DNA of 51,586 bases from Schizophyllum amplum. Taxonomy: Eukaryota > Basidiomycota > Agaricomycetes > Agaricales > Schizophyllaceae. The stretch covers positions 1 through 51,586 of the forward strand of contig VDMD01000150.1 of assembly GCA_007026445.1 (NCBI GenBank). The letters are read 5' to 3'. Every line of letters begins with the position of its first letter. Position 1 is the stretch's first letter. Both the position numbers and the translations under genes were made by a program. Below are positions 1-10,185 of the stretch, one piece after another. The notes under the pieces are model-generated. The model saw only the letters and a program-made list of their open reading frames with translations. It was not told where the DNA came from and searched no databases.

Positions 1-1669
1 TGATGATGTGAAGAAGGAGCCTTGTATTTTCGTCGTGAGTACGGCATGAGAGCAAATAGGGCTGGCGCTGCTTCGCAACCGTTCAACGCGCCAAAGCAAC
101 TTATCGCGACCATGGCAGCGAATATAGCACCACCAGCAGGGCCCATCACCGCACGGCCAAAATCCATCGCGACAGTGTTACTGCGGCCAACTGTCTGCCA
201 GGCGATGTCAGTATAGGAGGACAGAGATCCGTCGGTGTGCATAATGGAAGGATTATAACATACCGCGTCGAGAACGACGAAGTACGAAACGTTCGCGAGT
301 AGAAACAGAAGCTATGCAATCATTCAGCACGAGCAAGCAGGGATATCATCAACCACACACAATGACGACAGTCATGCTTGAGTGAATAGCGCGAGGTATA
401 TTGCGAGCTGGGTCACGGATTTCACCACCCACGTAGTTAGCTTGGTCCCATCTGGTACGGTTGTCAGGGTCGTCTCACACATAGGCCACAGACCTACACA
501 CCATCGAAAGCCCATAGTCCGGAGTAGAGAGCGAGCGAATATGCCGCGGGACTCGTGCTTGCGCCTCAAATAACGGACGGCTAAAGGCTGACGACGCGGC
601 CCCTCGCGCGAGCTGCACGATCCCGATCACGGTAACCGCAATAAGAGCGGCGACCTTGACAGTGGTGAACACGACAGCAGCACGCGTGCCAAGCTGGCGC
701 GTCGCGACTGAAAGTAGGGTCACCGCTACAACGGCAAGCAGCGCAGTAAGCTTGATTGCCCACTGGGGAATCGCGTCCGGGTCCGCCTGTGCGCGTGTCG
801 CGTGGAAGAAGAGGCGGTTGAGGTACTCCGCGAAAATGAGCGCAATGACGGCGTTACCACCTCCGAGGTTCGTCAATGTAGGAAAGGAAGGGGGTCTGTC
901 CTCATACCAGGTTTGAGGGCGATTATGGCGGACCAGGCAAAGAGATAGGCCATGAGTGGTCCATACGCGTAGGAGAGGTACGCCTGCGCGCCGCCGTTCT
1001 GCGGGATCGCAGAGCCAAGTTCCGCAAAAGAGCTGGCACCTGTCCACGCTGAAGAGCCATAAATACGGCGAGATAGAAGAAATACGCGTGTGACGCACCG
1101 AGGACGCCTGACGCAAGCCAGACGGCAAGACTGGCCCCGACCGAATTCGTGTTTGCAATCACGACGCCTGGTGATGAGCTGCAGCACACATGTCAAAATC
1201 AATGGTTTTTCTGCTCTTGTGCACCTCACAAGATGCCCGAGCCGATCTAGGGGGGGGGGGGGGCGCGTCAGCGACGGCGGGAAGCGCCCTACGCCGCGTC
1301 GCGCACCTGGAGCCCAACGATGAGCGCGATACCTGCCGCGTCCAATCAGTTCCGCGGGCCGTTCTAGGAGGATTGTCGCGCACCATTTACAAGCCCTATG
1401 TTCTTCTCGTGATGGTCCCCGCCGGGGAGAGTCTCCGACGCGGAGACGCTCGCGGTCAACGGGAGTAGATTCTCCGCGAACTCGAAGCCGCTGAGCGAGT
1501 ACGAACGCCCGCGCATGCCTCTTGCGGGGCCTTGGTCATATTCCAGTGCACGCAGCGACTCCTCGGACGACGCCGACGACCGCGGTGAACTCAGAGTCAT
1601 GAAGTGAAGGGGAGGAAAGCAAGACGCGACGCGGGCCGGGCGCGTGCGCCACTGATCCCACGTTGCCAT
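1..1669 (-). CDS. APC-superfamily amino-acid permease (LAT/methionine-permease type), 3'-truncated by window edge
   Basis: Multi-pass plasma-membrane amino-acid transporter of the APC/LAT type (fungal low-affinity methionine permease-like). A spliced reading gives the family's TM1 block 'GIALIVGLQ-IGSGIFSSPG', then 'VVIANTNSVGASLAVWLASG', 'SSFAELGSAIPQNGGAQAYL', 'GNAVIALIFAEYLN', 'ALYSGLWAFDG', 'WDQANYVGGEIRDPARNIPR', 'LLFLLANVSYFVVLDA' and 'ISCFGALNGSFFTSS', which runs off the left edge. Introns of about 50-60 nt include 1333-1383, 1247-1306 and 1179-1229. The start is either the Met at 1669 or the in-frame Met near 1600; the N-terminus is Ser-rich and probably cytosolic. Two apparent single-base shifts, near 553 and at a splice donor near 501, break the frame between well-conserved blocks. 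Substrate specificity cannot be read from sequence. Confidence 0.85.
1250..1263. repeat. G14 homopolymer (C14 on the coding strand) inside a permease intron
   Basis: Fourteen consecutive G on the plus strand read as C14 on the permease strand, immediately followed by TAG. This forms the polypyrimidine tract and 3' splice site of the second intron. Confidence 0.9.
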
Positions 1670-1819
1670 TGTACTATGTAGTCGCGTTTGCCAGTTGATA
1701 GTCTCCCCAGTTGATCAGTGATATCTTGCCTCTTGTCTCTTTTCGCCTCAATACTCAGTCGTCATCGCTAGCACCGTCCATAGGGACTTCTTGCTCAGCG
1801 TGAAGACGAAGAGGCGCAC

Positions 1820-2660
1820 CCATCTCTGTCCCCTAGGCTCCCGGCGGATATACTGCTCGATATCCGATCGCTCTCGAAGCCGTTGGACATTCTCTCAGAG
1901 TCATTGCCATTAGTGCGCCTTGGACGTCATTGGTGCACATACCTGACGTTCGGATAACAGACTTGCACTCCTTACAGATACCCTGAGCCTCGCAGAACAT
2001 TTTGGCTGCGCGCGCTACGTCGTGTGGTACACGAAAACGATGCGTTCACTCCTTTATTCCCTTTGGAGGAAATGTTCGACTGCCGAACTGGCACATGCTA
2101 CCACATCTCCTCAGATTTCTCCATCTCATCGAACGACGCGGTGCGCCCACCAATGGTCATGCATGCCGGGCGCTGGCCTCCCAATGCACCATCGCCAGTC
2201 AATCGACACCGGCCCGCAAGGATCATAATGCGGCGACTTAGTCAAGCTGTTATCTGGATGATAGTGAAGGTACCAACGGGGCATACTCGCATACGACATC
2301 CCTCCTCTTCCGTCCTTGCGATTGGGGCACCAACCAACATCGCATACAAGAATCGCCGTCTCCGCCTATCCATACGCTTATTGCGCGCCCTCACTGTAAG
2401 CCAGCCGGTGTCTGTCAGTTTTACATTACACCATACTCACTACAAGTGGCGCGTTACCGCGTCGAGGATGCTTCGGCGAGTATTGACGACCTCATCGGTC
2501 GTTCCCGACGTTCCCGTTCAGCAGGCCACCTATCCTCCACGAACTGACTCGCAATTCTGGACATTTTTATCCGGCTATCCGCTTTTGTGCGACGACAGCC
2601 TGCTTCCTGATATTGGTCATGTACGACTCCGAGACCGACTCAGGCAGACGTAATATTTAA
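1820..2660 (+). pseudogene. Degenerate F-box-like protein relic
   Basis: Scattered frames resemble the F-box and following repeats of the large agaricomycete F-box family: 'LPADILLDIRSL' near 1846, 'RTFWLRALRRVVHENDAF' near 1997-2050, 'TPLFPLEEM' near 2052, 'LIERRGAPT' near 2120, and 'ILVMYDSETDSGRRNI' near 2610. These pieces lie in different frames and are separated by stops, so no continuous product is possible as written. The family assignment rests on recalled resemblance and is only moderately secure. The piece could also be a broken exon set of a functional neighbour whose frame was lost to sequencing indels. Confidence 0.35.
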
Positions 2661-4269
2661 ACGACATTAAGCTGACATGCACCTGGCATCACGGGGGCGA
2701 GACGAGGCGCTGGTCCAGCTACTGGACCGTCGCGATCCTGTACGCATGCCACGCAACCCGCACTCATTTGACCTCCGTCTTTTATCTGGTCGTTCGTGCG
2801 AGCTGGCGGGCAAACGTTGGGCGAACGTCTGACCGCCGTGTACGACTAAGTATCTACCGACTCCGGAGGCTGCTGAAGGAGGATCGTCATAGAATTCGGG
2901 AGTGTTATATGAGAAGCCATGTTACACAGGACTGTATGTAAAAAGCATTGTAGATGGCCAGAGTGAGCTGAATATTAGTATGTCAAAAAGCCAAATGGCG
3001 ACAACTGGCGACAACTTTGCCCCCGCTTCGGAATGATATCCATTTTGGCTCACAAAAGATATCAGACTCCGATCATCATCAGAGCCTAAAGGACTCAGGA
3101 GGCAGTTGATATTTGATGCAATCAGCACCTACTACAGCCTACTACCCAGTTCGATTCGCAATTCCCTAGCTTGTCTAGGGCTCTCACGCTCTTTATTGTC
3201 CGGCGAAATCTTGTTTTTAGTAAACACATACAAACAGAACGTGGGAAGGTCGTCAGTTCGATTCACGACAGTGCACCTTTTTCGCATCATTTTCCACGTC
3301 CGTCCGCGCACGTCTTGGCCTCCGCCCTTCTTCTTTACACATCAGCGAGGGCATAATTACGCGTCTAGGTGGCCCCCTCGAATGTGCATGCCCTCTGTAG
3401 TACCGTGTCCAAGGGACAACTGTATCACCCCCAACTTACCAGGAGCTTGTCCAGCGACATCCATACAAATCGTTTATAAGCCTCAGAAATTGCTGAAAGC
3501 TTCTTCATCTACGAAGAGAAAACAACACTTTAGTGGGGGCTGAGTGTGCTGCAGTAGGGGCCCAGGGAGCCGGTGTGTCTGGTCACGTGAGTTGTGTACT
3601 CAGGGACCCACTAGATTTGACAGGTTTGGCGGAGCGCTCAGTAGAGGGGGCGGACGACGTCTCAGGTCAAGACGATGACTGTCAGAAGGGGAGTCTTGTA
3701 TTGTCCCAATCGTCGGAAAACCGAGTCTGGCCATCGAAGCCAACGTGAACTTGTTTGATCATGGGCCATGGCTCCATGGCATCGAGCAGACGGCGCTAGT
3801 GAGTCGGTGGCCAGGCTGCAGGCAACTTGTCTTGAATGCGAGAAAATTATGAAGCTTACTGAAGTTACCGATGGATACAGTAGCTTCCTCGCACAAACCC
3901 GCAAGTGGGAGCGCCCCTGCGCCGCCGCCCCATCAGGGCTGCAGACGACGCTTCATGGCAACCTTAAAACTGACATCAACGCACGACGACGAGTCGCCTC
4001 GGCGGAATACAAGTCGTCCGAGTCGTGAGTCAACGACAGTAGGCCTGGCAGTTCGGAATTGCTTCAACTGGACAAGCTAGGGCGCTGCTGGCGGAGCCAG
4101 CGCTTATCGAGTCCACTTTGTTTTGGCTTTTTAACTTCACCATTTGGCTGTGTTACCTTTGATTCCAAGGACCAATCCAAAGCGCAATAATGGCCCGAGA
4201 AACATGAAATTTCTCCTTGTAAGTGTTCGGTGTTCGCCCCGGCTGGGTATTCTTTTTGTCATCATTACT
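2661..4269. other. Intergenic stretch, no recognisable gene
   Basis: About 1.6 kb between the F-box relic and the TRM1 stop codon. It contains open frames of 60-145 codons, for example 3106-3543 on the plus strand, but none shows a recognisable motif, a credible exon structure or a sensible start context. A Lys/Glu-containing stretch around 3780-4020 (plus) looks weakly protein-like but has no family signature. Confidence 0.5.
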
Positions 4270-6828
4270 TTAGCAGCTCTTTCGAAATGTGCAGCCGCCG
4301 GGTCGACCGATGCTGCCTGCTGATATATCGTTCATGTCTTCTACTGCTCGCCCTCTTCCTCCTTCCCACGCTTTCGCTTCCCGCCTGCCTTGGTCCCCGG
4401 ACCCCACCCGGCCGGTCGGATTCACCTGATAGCGCACGAGCTTCACCTTGGAAGACGCGCTTGCCAAGTCTGGATGCCGTTTGAAGTTGGCTTGAAAACT
4501 TGAAGAGGCATTTGAGCAAGAAGGACAAGGAAGAATCATCACACCGGCAACGCACCTCCCCTCTTTATCCAACAACTTCACCGTCGGGGACCCCATAGCG
4601 ATCTTCTCTCGGTTGACTGGGTGTGTGCTGATCCATGCACGAAAGATGTCGTGCAGATCACGCATAGAAGCGGTGGTCTTGAGTGAGCCCGCCCGCCGCG
4701 TGCGAGCGGGAGACGGCGTGTCCGGCGTGTAGGATGGCGGAGCTTGCATAAGATAGGTCAATAGATGGGAGTGATTCCAAAGAGCAAGCATCTTACGTTA
4801 TATCATCTAAGGACGGCGTGATGCCAGTGAAAGGTGCCCGCAATACGTGAGGGGTGAAAAAGAACGGGTATATCGAGCTCCTGGGGGGCGATGAGGTTGC
4901 AACCCACCATGCAGGCATATCACTCTTTACCTCGCTCGTCACGGTCAACATGCCCTTCATTCGTGCCGCCGTCCCGTACTTGGGCTTGAAATCACCATCG
5001 CCGGCCTCTGCAGCTGAGTTGGTGGTCACGCCTGTCGCTTTTGCGGGCGCGTGCGCTGCTTCAGTGCCCTCCGCAGACGTGCTTCGCATCGCATCTGCGG
5101 CCTCCGGTGTTGCCTCCTCGCTCCCTTCTACATGCTTCAAGACCTCCTTCACGAAAAATTTGTCGTGCAAAGGGCCGCTCCACATCGGGCCTGCAAGCTG
5201 GAAGTATACAGATCAGCACTGCGCACATGAAGACCGTAAGACCATTGCTAAGTTATAGAAGGAGAAAAATGGCAAAATCAATCAGGTTCGGATGAAACAG
5301 CGCAGACTCGAACATAAACACGTGAAGATGAACGCCTCACATGCAATTTGCTCTCGCATTCCGGGCAGCGTCCATCGACCGGTGGACCTTGTGCGACACG
5401 CGCGCTGACGTTGACGTTTCCCGATGGCTGGTGCGTTTTTTCTTCAACACGGCCCAACGTTTGGCCGTAATGCGCTTGGCAGAAGGAGCAGACGTAGTAG
5501 GTCGAGGTGTTGCTGAGAGAAATAGATAAATTTGGTGCGTTCAAGGCAAGAAAAGGTGAAAGACGGAATCAGAGACATTCCCTGGATATAGCGCTGGACA
5601 CTCACCCTATCAGCCGCTTCACTCCAATGGCGGAGTAGCGCACGCGTACGAAGACGCGGACATAGAAGTCGATGGAGAGTGAAAGAAGCGGCTCGATAGC
5701 GCGACCATAGCGTGCCGCAGCGGTCGCGAGAGAGTGCAGGACGAGGCGGAGGGCCTACATATAATTGAAAGGCAAGGCACAAGAGACGTGAGCGCAAGGA
5801 CCAGCAGACGGAGATGTGAGTCTTACCGCCTCATGACAGTAGTCGGCCTTCACGGACACTCCTCCGTAGTTCGAGTAGCTGTTGTAACTTAGGATACGTC
5901 TTTGCCCAAAAAGTTGGCTATACGCACCACTTCTCCGGATAATTCACTGTTGCTAGTACAGCGAGATCCGTGCACGTTACGCACAATAGCCCACCATCGC
6001 GAATAGCCTGTACTGCACCGTCCACGAAGGGCGCGGCCGTCCCGTACGGGTCAAGATCGACAACGTCGACAGGAGATGACCGATGGTTGTAAAGAAGTGC
6101 GCTGGCGATGGCAAGAAAGAAGTAAGCGGTTGGACTAAACTATACGCGGATACATACGAACCATGCATCACCCTGGTTGACGTGTACACGCTCTTGCGCG
6201 AGGGGGCCGTTGATGCTGACATTACGCCGGATTGCCTCAGCAGCAGCGGGGGAGAGGTCATTCGCAATCACGCGGCTGGGACAAGGGGGTTCAGCCAGAA
6301 CCACAGAAGTGACCAGCCATGTACGCACCTTGCGAGAGGGATCTCCTTTGCATACCGGATGGCGCGCAAGCCAGTGGCTGAAAGGGCCTCCAGTATAGTC
6401 GCCTTCAGCGGAGCGGGCTGTGATGTCTGAGTGGAGGAGTAGGGTAGTTGTAAGGGACACACTTGTGACGTTTCTCCCGTCTCCTTCCCTACTTCCCCAT
6501 CCATCGTCCCCTTCGTAGACGTCCCCTCTTTTGCCACCTTCGCCTTCTTCCTCGCCCGTCCCGCCTCGCGCTTGGCCTGTCTCTCCTGCTCGCGCATCTC
6601 GCTCCAGACGCGGATGCATGCAACGCTCAGGTCGCGATTGAACTCTTGCACCGGATTGAGGAACGCTTCGTTCGCGGAGAGCAAGAGATGTGTAGTGTTC
6701 TCCGTATGCAGACGCAGTCCTTCGGGGACAGAGATAGAAGTAGTCGGGTCGATAGATGCAGTACTCGTTGTCGCGGAAGCGCTGGTAGACGCGATAGGCG
6801 CTGACGCGCTGGCGCTGTCCACGTCCAT
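4270..6828 (-). CDS. TRM1: tRNA (guanine26-N2)-dimethyltransferase
   Basis: Transfers two methyl groups from S-adenosylmethionine to N2 of G26 in tRNA. The spliced protein shows the family signatures in order: '[20 protein letters not shown]' and '[20 protein letters not shown]' near the N-terminus; '[18 protein letters not shown]' (SAM-binding loop); '[17 protein letters not shown]'; '[18 protein letters not shown]' with the catalytic DPYG motif; '[17 protein letters not shown]'; '[16 protein letters not shown]'; a Cys cluster 'CSFCQAHYG' and 'RCPECESK' that suits zinc binding; and the C-terminal 'RYQVNPTGR'. Introns are short; those read by eye include one after 'KEIPLA' and one after 'NQGDA'. 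The first in-frame ATG is at 6828 (M-D-V-D-S). The frame stays open upstream to about 6963 and encodes an Arg-rich, acid-free stretch (see findings). All exons read join in frame. Confidence 0.92.
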
Positions 6829-7360
6829 TGTTGCCAGAGTCCTCACAGTAGGTCCAAGACGAAATAAGCTGACCGGACTGCACAGTCGTGCGTGTGTCAA
6901 GAAGAAAGCTCTGCGAAACAACAACAGCGTGAATGTTCGCCCTCGACGTCGGACGCAGAACAATGCATTCGATCGGCCCGATCACAAGATTAGATAGTAA
7001 CATCCTCACAATCGCCCGGCAATTGCCGCCAAGCTCGATACTTTATAACTTATTACTATCCTAGACCGAAGCCCGATGTAGCAGGCAAACTCAACGCGTC
7101 TAAGACGTCGGAGAAGGCACTAAGTACCGAGCTTCTGTGAGCAACGGTCATTTCTTCTCTGCATTTCGAAGGCTGCGAAATCTGAGCGCGATTACTGAGC
7201 CAGCGGCGGAGACACCCTAAGTATGTTTACACAGCCATTCAAGTCTTCAGCCGAGCGGCATGCAAGGCCGTGATGACGAAGCAGGCCCTGTATCTCATAG
7301 ACAAAGAGCATAGAAAATAGATACCTATACCAAGAAGGATCTCCCTAGTATCTGAGCGAA
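6829..7360. other. TRM1 upstream region / CMR1 3' flank
   Basis: Contains the TRM1 promoter (minus strand) and the 3' flank of CMR1. The TRM1-proximal 135 nt is open in frame with TRM1. Beyond that no gene or strong signal is seen. Confidence 0.5.
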
Positions 7361-9795
7361 TCACGCATCTTCCGGAGCCCACAGCACGCAGCGCCCGCTC
7401 CCATTCCCGCTCACCGCACGCTCGGCAATGCTTGGGTGCGAGCATGTCACCGCTTGCACAGCTGTAATCCTAGACGAATAGCATCAGTAACTGACGTTTG
7501 ACAAGAGCCTCAGTTGCCACTTACTTGCTCTTGTCCTGCAATCGCGCCAGCAGTTCGCCCTGCCCATCGTGTGAGCCTGGTGTAGATGATAGGGCAAGAG
7601 TTATAGGGGCCCACCTTCGCAGAGAACACGTCCAGCGAGTGCTGCATATTCCCCACCGTGAAGTGTGGGTATATATCTGGATTCTCCGTCCACCTTGCCC
7701 GTAGCGGCGTCAGCCATCGGCCCTGGCGCAAAATCAGATACGGCGTGTCATATTCCATCCTAGTTTGCGTACATACCGTCTGGCAGTTATGAGATATCAC
7801 TCGCAATGGCCGCATGCTCGGGAACTGCGCGTTGCCCGAGAAAGCGGAGGACTTGAAGTCCCACACTGCGCGTGCCATACCGGTCAGTTAGATATCCATG
7901 ATTCAATGAACAGCTATACCCACCTCGCAGCTTATCGTCATAGCTCGTGCTCACCAGGCTCCGTCCTCGCGCGTCCCAGTACACAGAGCCCGCCGCCTTG
8001 TCGTGCTTCCACTCTCCGCGCATCGTTCCTCGGCCTGTCTTCGACTCCGCAAACTCGTTTACAGTTTCGTAGCCCCAAGCCGAGGCAATGTCTTCGCTGA
8101 TGTCCAGATCCTCGTCCGCATCTCCGAGCAAGCCGCTTTCCATCGTCAGCTGGCGGGTATCCCATATTCTGCAGTGCGAAGTCAACGAGAGCTCTCATTT
8201 TAAATCAAAACTCTGTACCTGACAGTGCGGTCATTGCTCGCTGCTGCTAGGAAATGTGGTCGCGACGGGTTCACGCTGATAGCACCGATCTTGTCCGACG
8301 ACAGACCATAGTACCGAGCCTCATGGCGTGTCAGGCGAGGCACAAGTACCATTAGTAAAAGCGAGACCTACCTTGCCCCTCTCCTCTCGTAAGTCCAGAT
8401 GCACCACGCCGCCCGCTGCATCCGAGATCCATATCTCGTGCCCACCTGGAGGCAGATCGAGGCTAGACAACAACGCGCCGCCCTCCGCCGCGTAGATCTC
8501 CCGTGACACGCCCGACTCAAAAGATACTGAGCGAAGCGTACAGTCGTACGATGTCGTGTAAACCTGTCAACGGTTATCAATTGCCTGTCCTCACACTCTC
8601 ATTGAGACATACCGTGTGTGGGTCGAGTGGATCAACCTTTACTGTCGAGATGGAGGACTTTGATGTGGCCGGCCAATGCACTTGCAGCCGCCAGTACCGT
8701 CCACCTTCCTCTGTCGTAGGATCTGTTGCAACGTCTCCGTCCTCATCGATTACATCATCCGCAGGGGCCCGCGCATCCCAGATACCGAGCTATTGCAAGT
8801 GTGAGCGAAGAGTTCCATACGCGACGCAGCACTGAGCAATGCTCACCTGGCCGTGCTTATCTACCAGGGCATGTAATCATTAGCGCCGCTCGCCTCTGTC
8901 ACGCTACATGCTACTCACCCCCGAAGAATATGAGGTCCTTGCTCCGCTCCGGGTGGTAGGCAATGCTGTATATCCGGTCCTGCGTCACCTTCGCGCGGGA
9001 TGCTACCTGTAACCCCTGAAGCGCGTCGCGGAGCGTGGAGATCTCCGCATCCTCTTTATCTGTCTCTTTCGCGGAGTAGACGAAGGCCTCGGGGTCTGCG
9101 GCGTGCCGCCAGCTTGATTCGTCGGTTGACTGTGTCGCATCGCCCTTCAGTGCAGCCAGAAGCGCGGTTACGGAACCCTCCTCGACATCTTCTGCGACGG
9201 TATGCAGGTCCAAGTCTTGATGACGCGGTCGCTTCGCAGCTCGTGCGCGCTCCTCAGCCTCTAGTCGAGCGGTTTCTTGCTCCGCGCGACGAGCTTCTGC
9301 CTCAGCCTGTATGTGTTCATCAGGTACGAGCCGACGGCAAGATACATAGGATGGAAGGTGTGACTTGCAAATAGGGATGCTCCACATACCTCGCGCTTCC
9401 TCTTCTTCGAAGGGTTCTCATTAGGATCGATGACAGTCCTTAGGCGCGTACTCTGACGGCGCGGCACGGGCGTCTCTTCCTCCCTGTGCTTTCTCTTGCG
9501 AGGCTGCACGGGCTTGGCTTTCGATTTCGACGATTCCTTGGTCTTTGCGTCAGGGGGCGGTTTAGCGGGGAATCCCAGGTCGGCGGCGGCGTCGTCGAGC
9601 TCAAGAGCGGCGAGGAGAGCGCGGTTGCGCGCGATGTTGGCCTCGCGCTCGAGTTCGCTGAATGGGCGAGACGGCAGCAAAAACAATAATTTTGACGGTG
9701 GGGTAGTGATATAGTGATGAACAAATGAGCGAGGCGGGTCAATAACGTATGGAATTGGTGAGCTGGAGCACGCACTATTGCGAGATTTTCGGCAT
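7361..9795 (-). CDS. CMR1: WD40 DNA-damage-binding protein, CMR1/WDR76 family
   Basis: Seven-bladed WD40 protein of the CMR1/WDR76 family; yeast Cmr1 binds UV-damaged DNA and forms nuclear foci under replication stress. The start is set at the ATG at 9795, because exon 1 (M-P-K-I-S-Q) splices across an intron of about 110 nt to give the family N-terminus 'YELEREANIARNRALLAAL'. A basic nuclear-type stretch 'PRKRKHREEE' and 'PSKKRKR' follows. The propeller then reads 'DRIYSIAYHPERSKDLIFFG', 'LGIWDARAP', 'VHWPATSKSSISTVKVDPLD', 'GGHEIWISDAAGGVVHLDLR', 'GAISVNPSRPHFLAAASNDR', 'TVRIWDTRQL', 'SVYWDARGRSLVSTSYDDKL', 'PLRVISHNCQTGRWLTPLRA', 'PHFTVGNMQHSLDVFSAKGE'. It ends in 'GNGSGRCVLWAPEDA', typical of the family. 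Introns number about eight. Confidence 0.9.
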
Positions 9796-10185
9796 GTCAG
9801 CGCGAAGGAACACACTTATGGAATACTTTAAGTGGGATACAGATTGAGCTGACGCGAAGGCGTTCGGAGTCCAAACGATGATGGTCGAGAACAAGGAGGC
9901 GCGTCTCAGTCACTGACTAGCGTTGGCTGTAGCTCAACGGTCACATGGTCTTGTGACAAGACGCGTCAAACGCGTCGACTCGGACGTCAAGTCGCTCACG
10001 CCTTCTCCTTTCATTTCCAGCCTTCCAGATACTCATTTCCTTTATAGACGAGATAGGAGCAAGAGATATAGACTACCCTACATAATAAAAATCGTAATAC
10101 GATGCCTCACTACGCATCAAAGTTGGTCTCCCCGTAATGCAGCATTTTCCTTACTTGACAACCGCGATACTAGCACGCCGTCATC
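9796..10185. other. Intergenic: CMR1 promoter and glutaminase 3' flank
   Basis: Apart from the ACGCGT pair at 9961-9975, nothing recognisable. The region 10060-10180 is A/T-rich, which fits the glutaminase terminator side. Confidence 0.5.
9961..9975. promoter_or_regulatory. Tandem MCB-like ACGCGT hexamers upstream of CMR1
   Basis: Two ACGCGT hexamers start at 9961 and 9970, about 170 bp upstream of the CMR1 start codon. ACGCGT is the MluI cell-cycle box bound by MBF in ascomycete yeasts and is palindromic, so either strand can be served. Function here is inferred. Confidence 0.45.

Noticed and set aside
3106..3543. 145-codon plus-strand open frame
   Set aside because: No domain, no start context, composition like neighbouring non-coding DNA.
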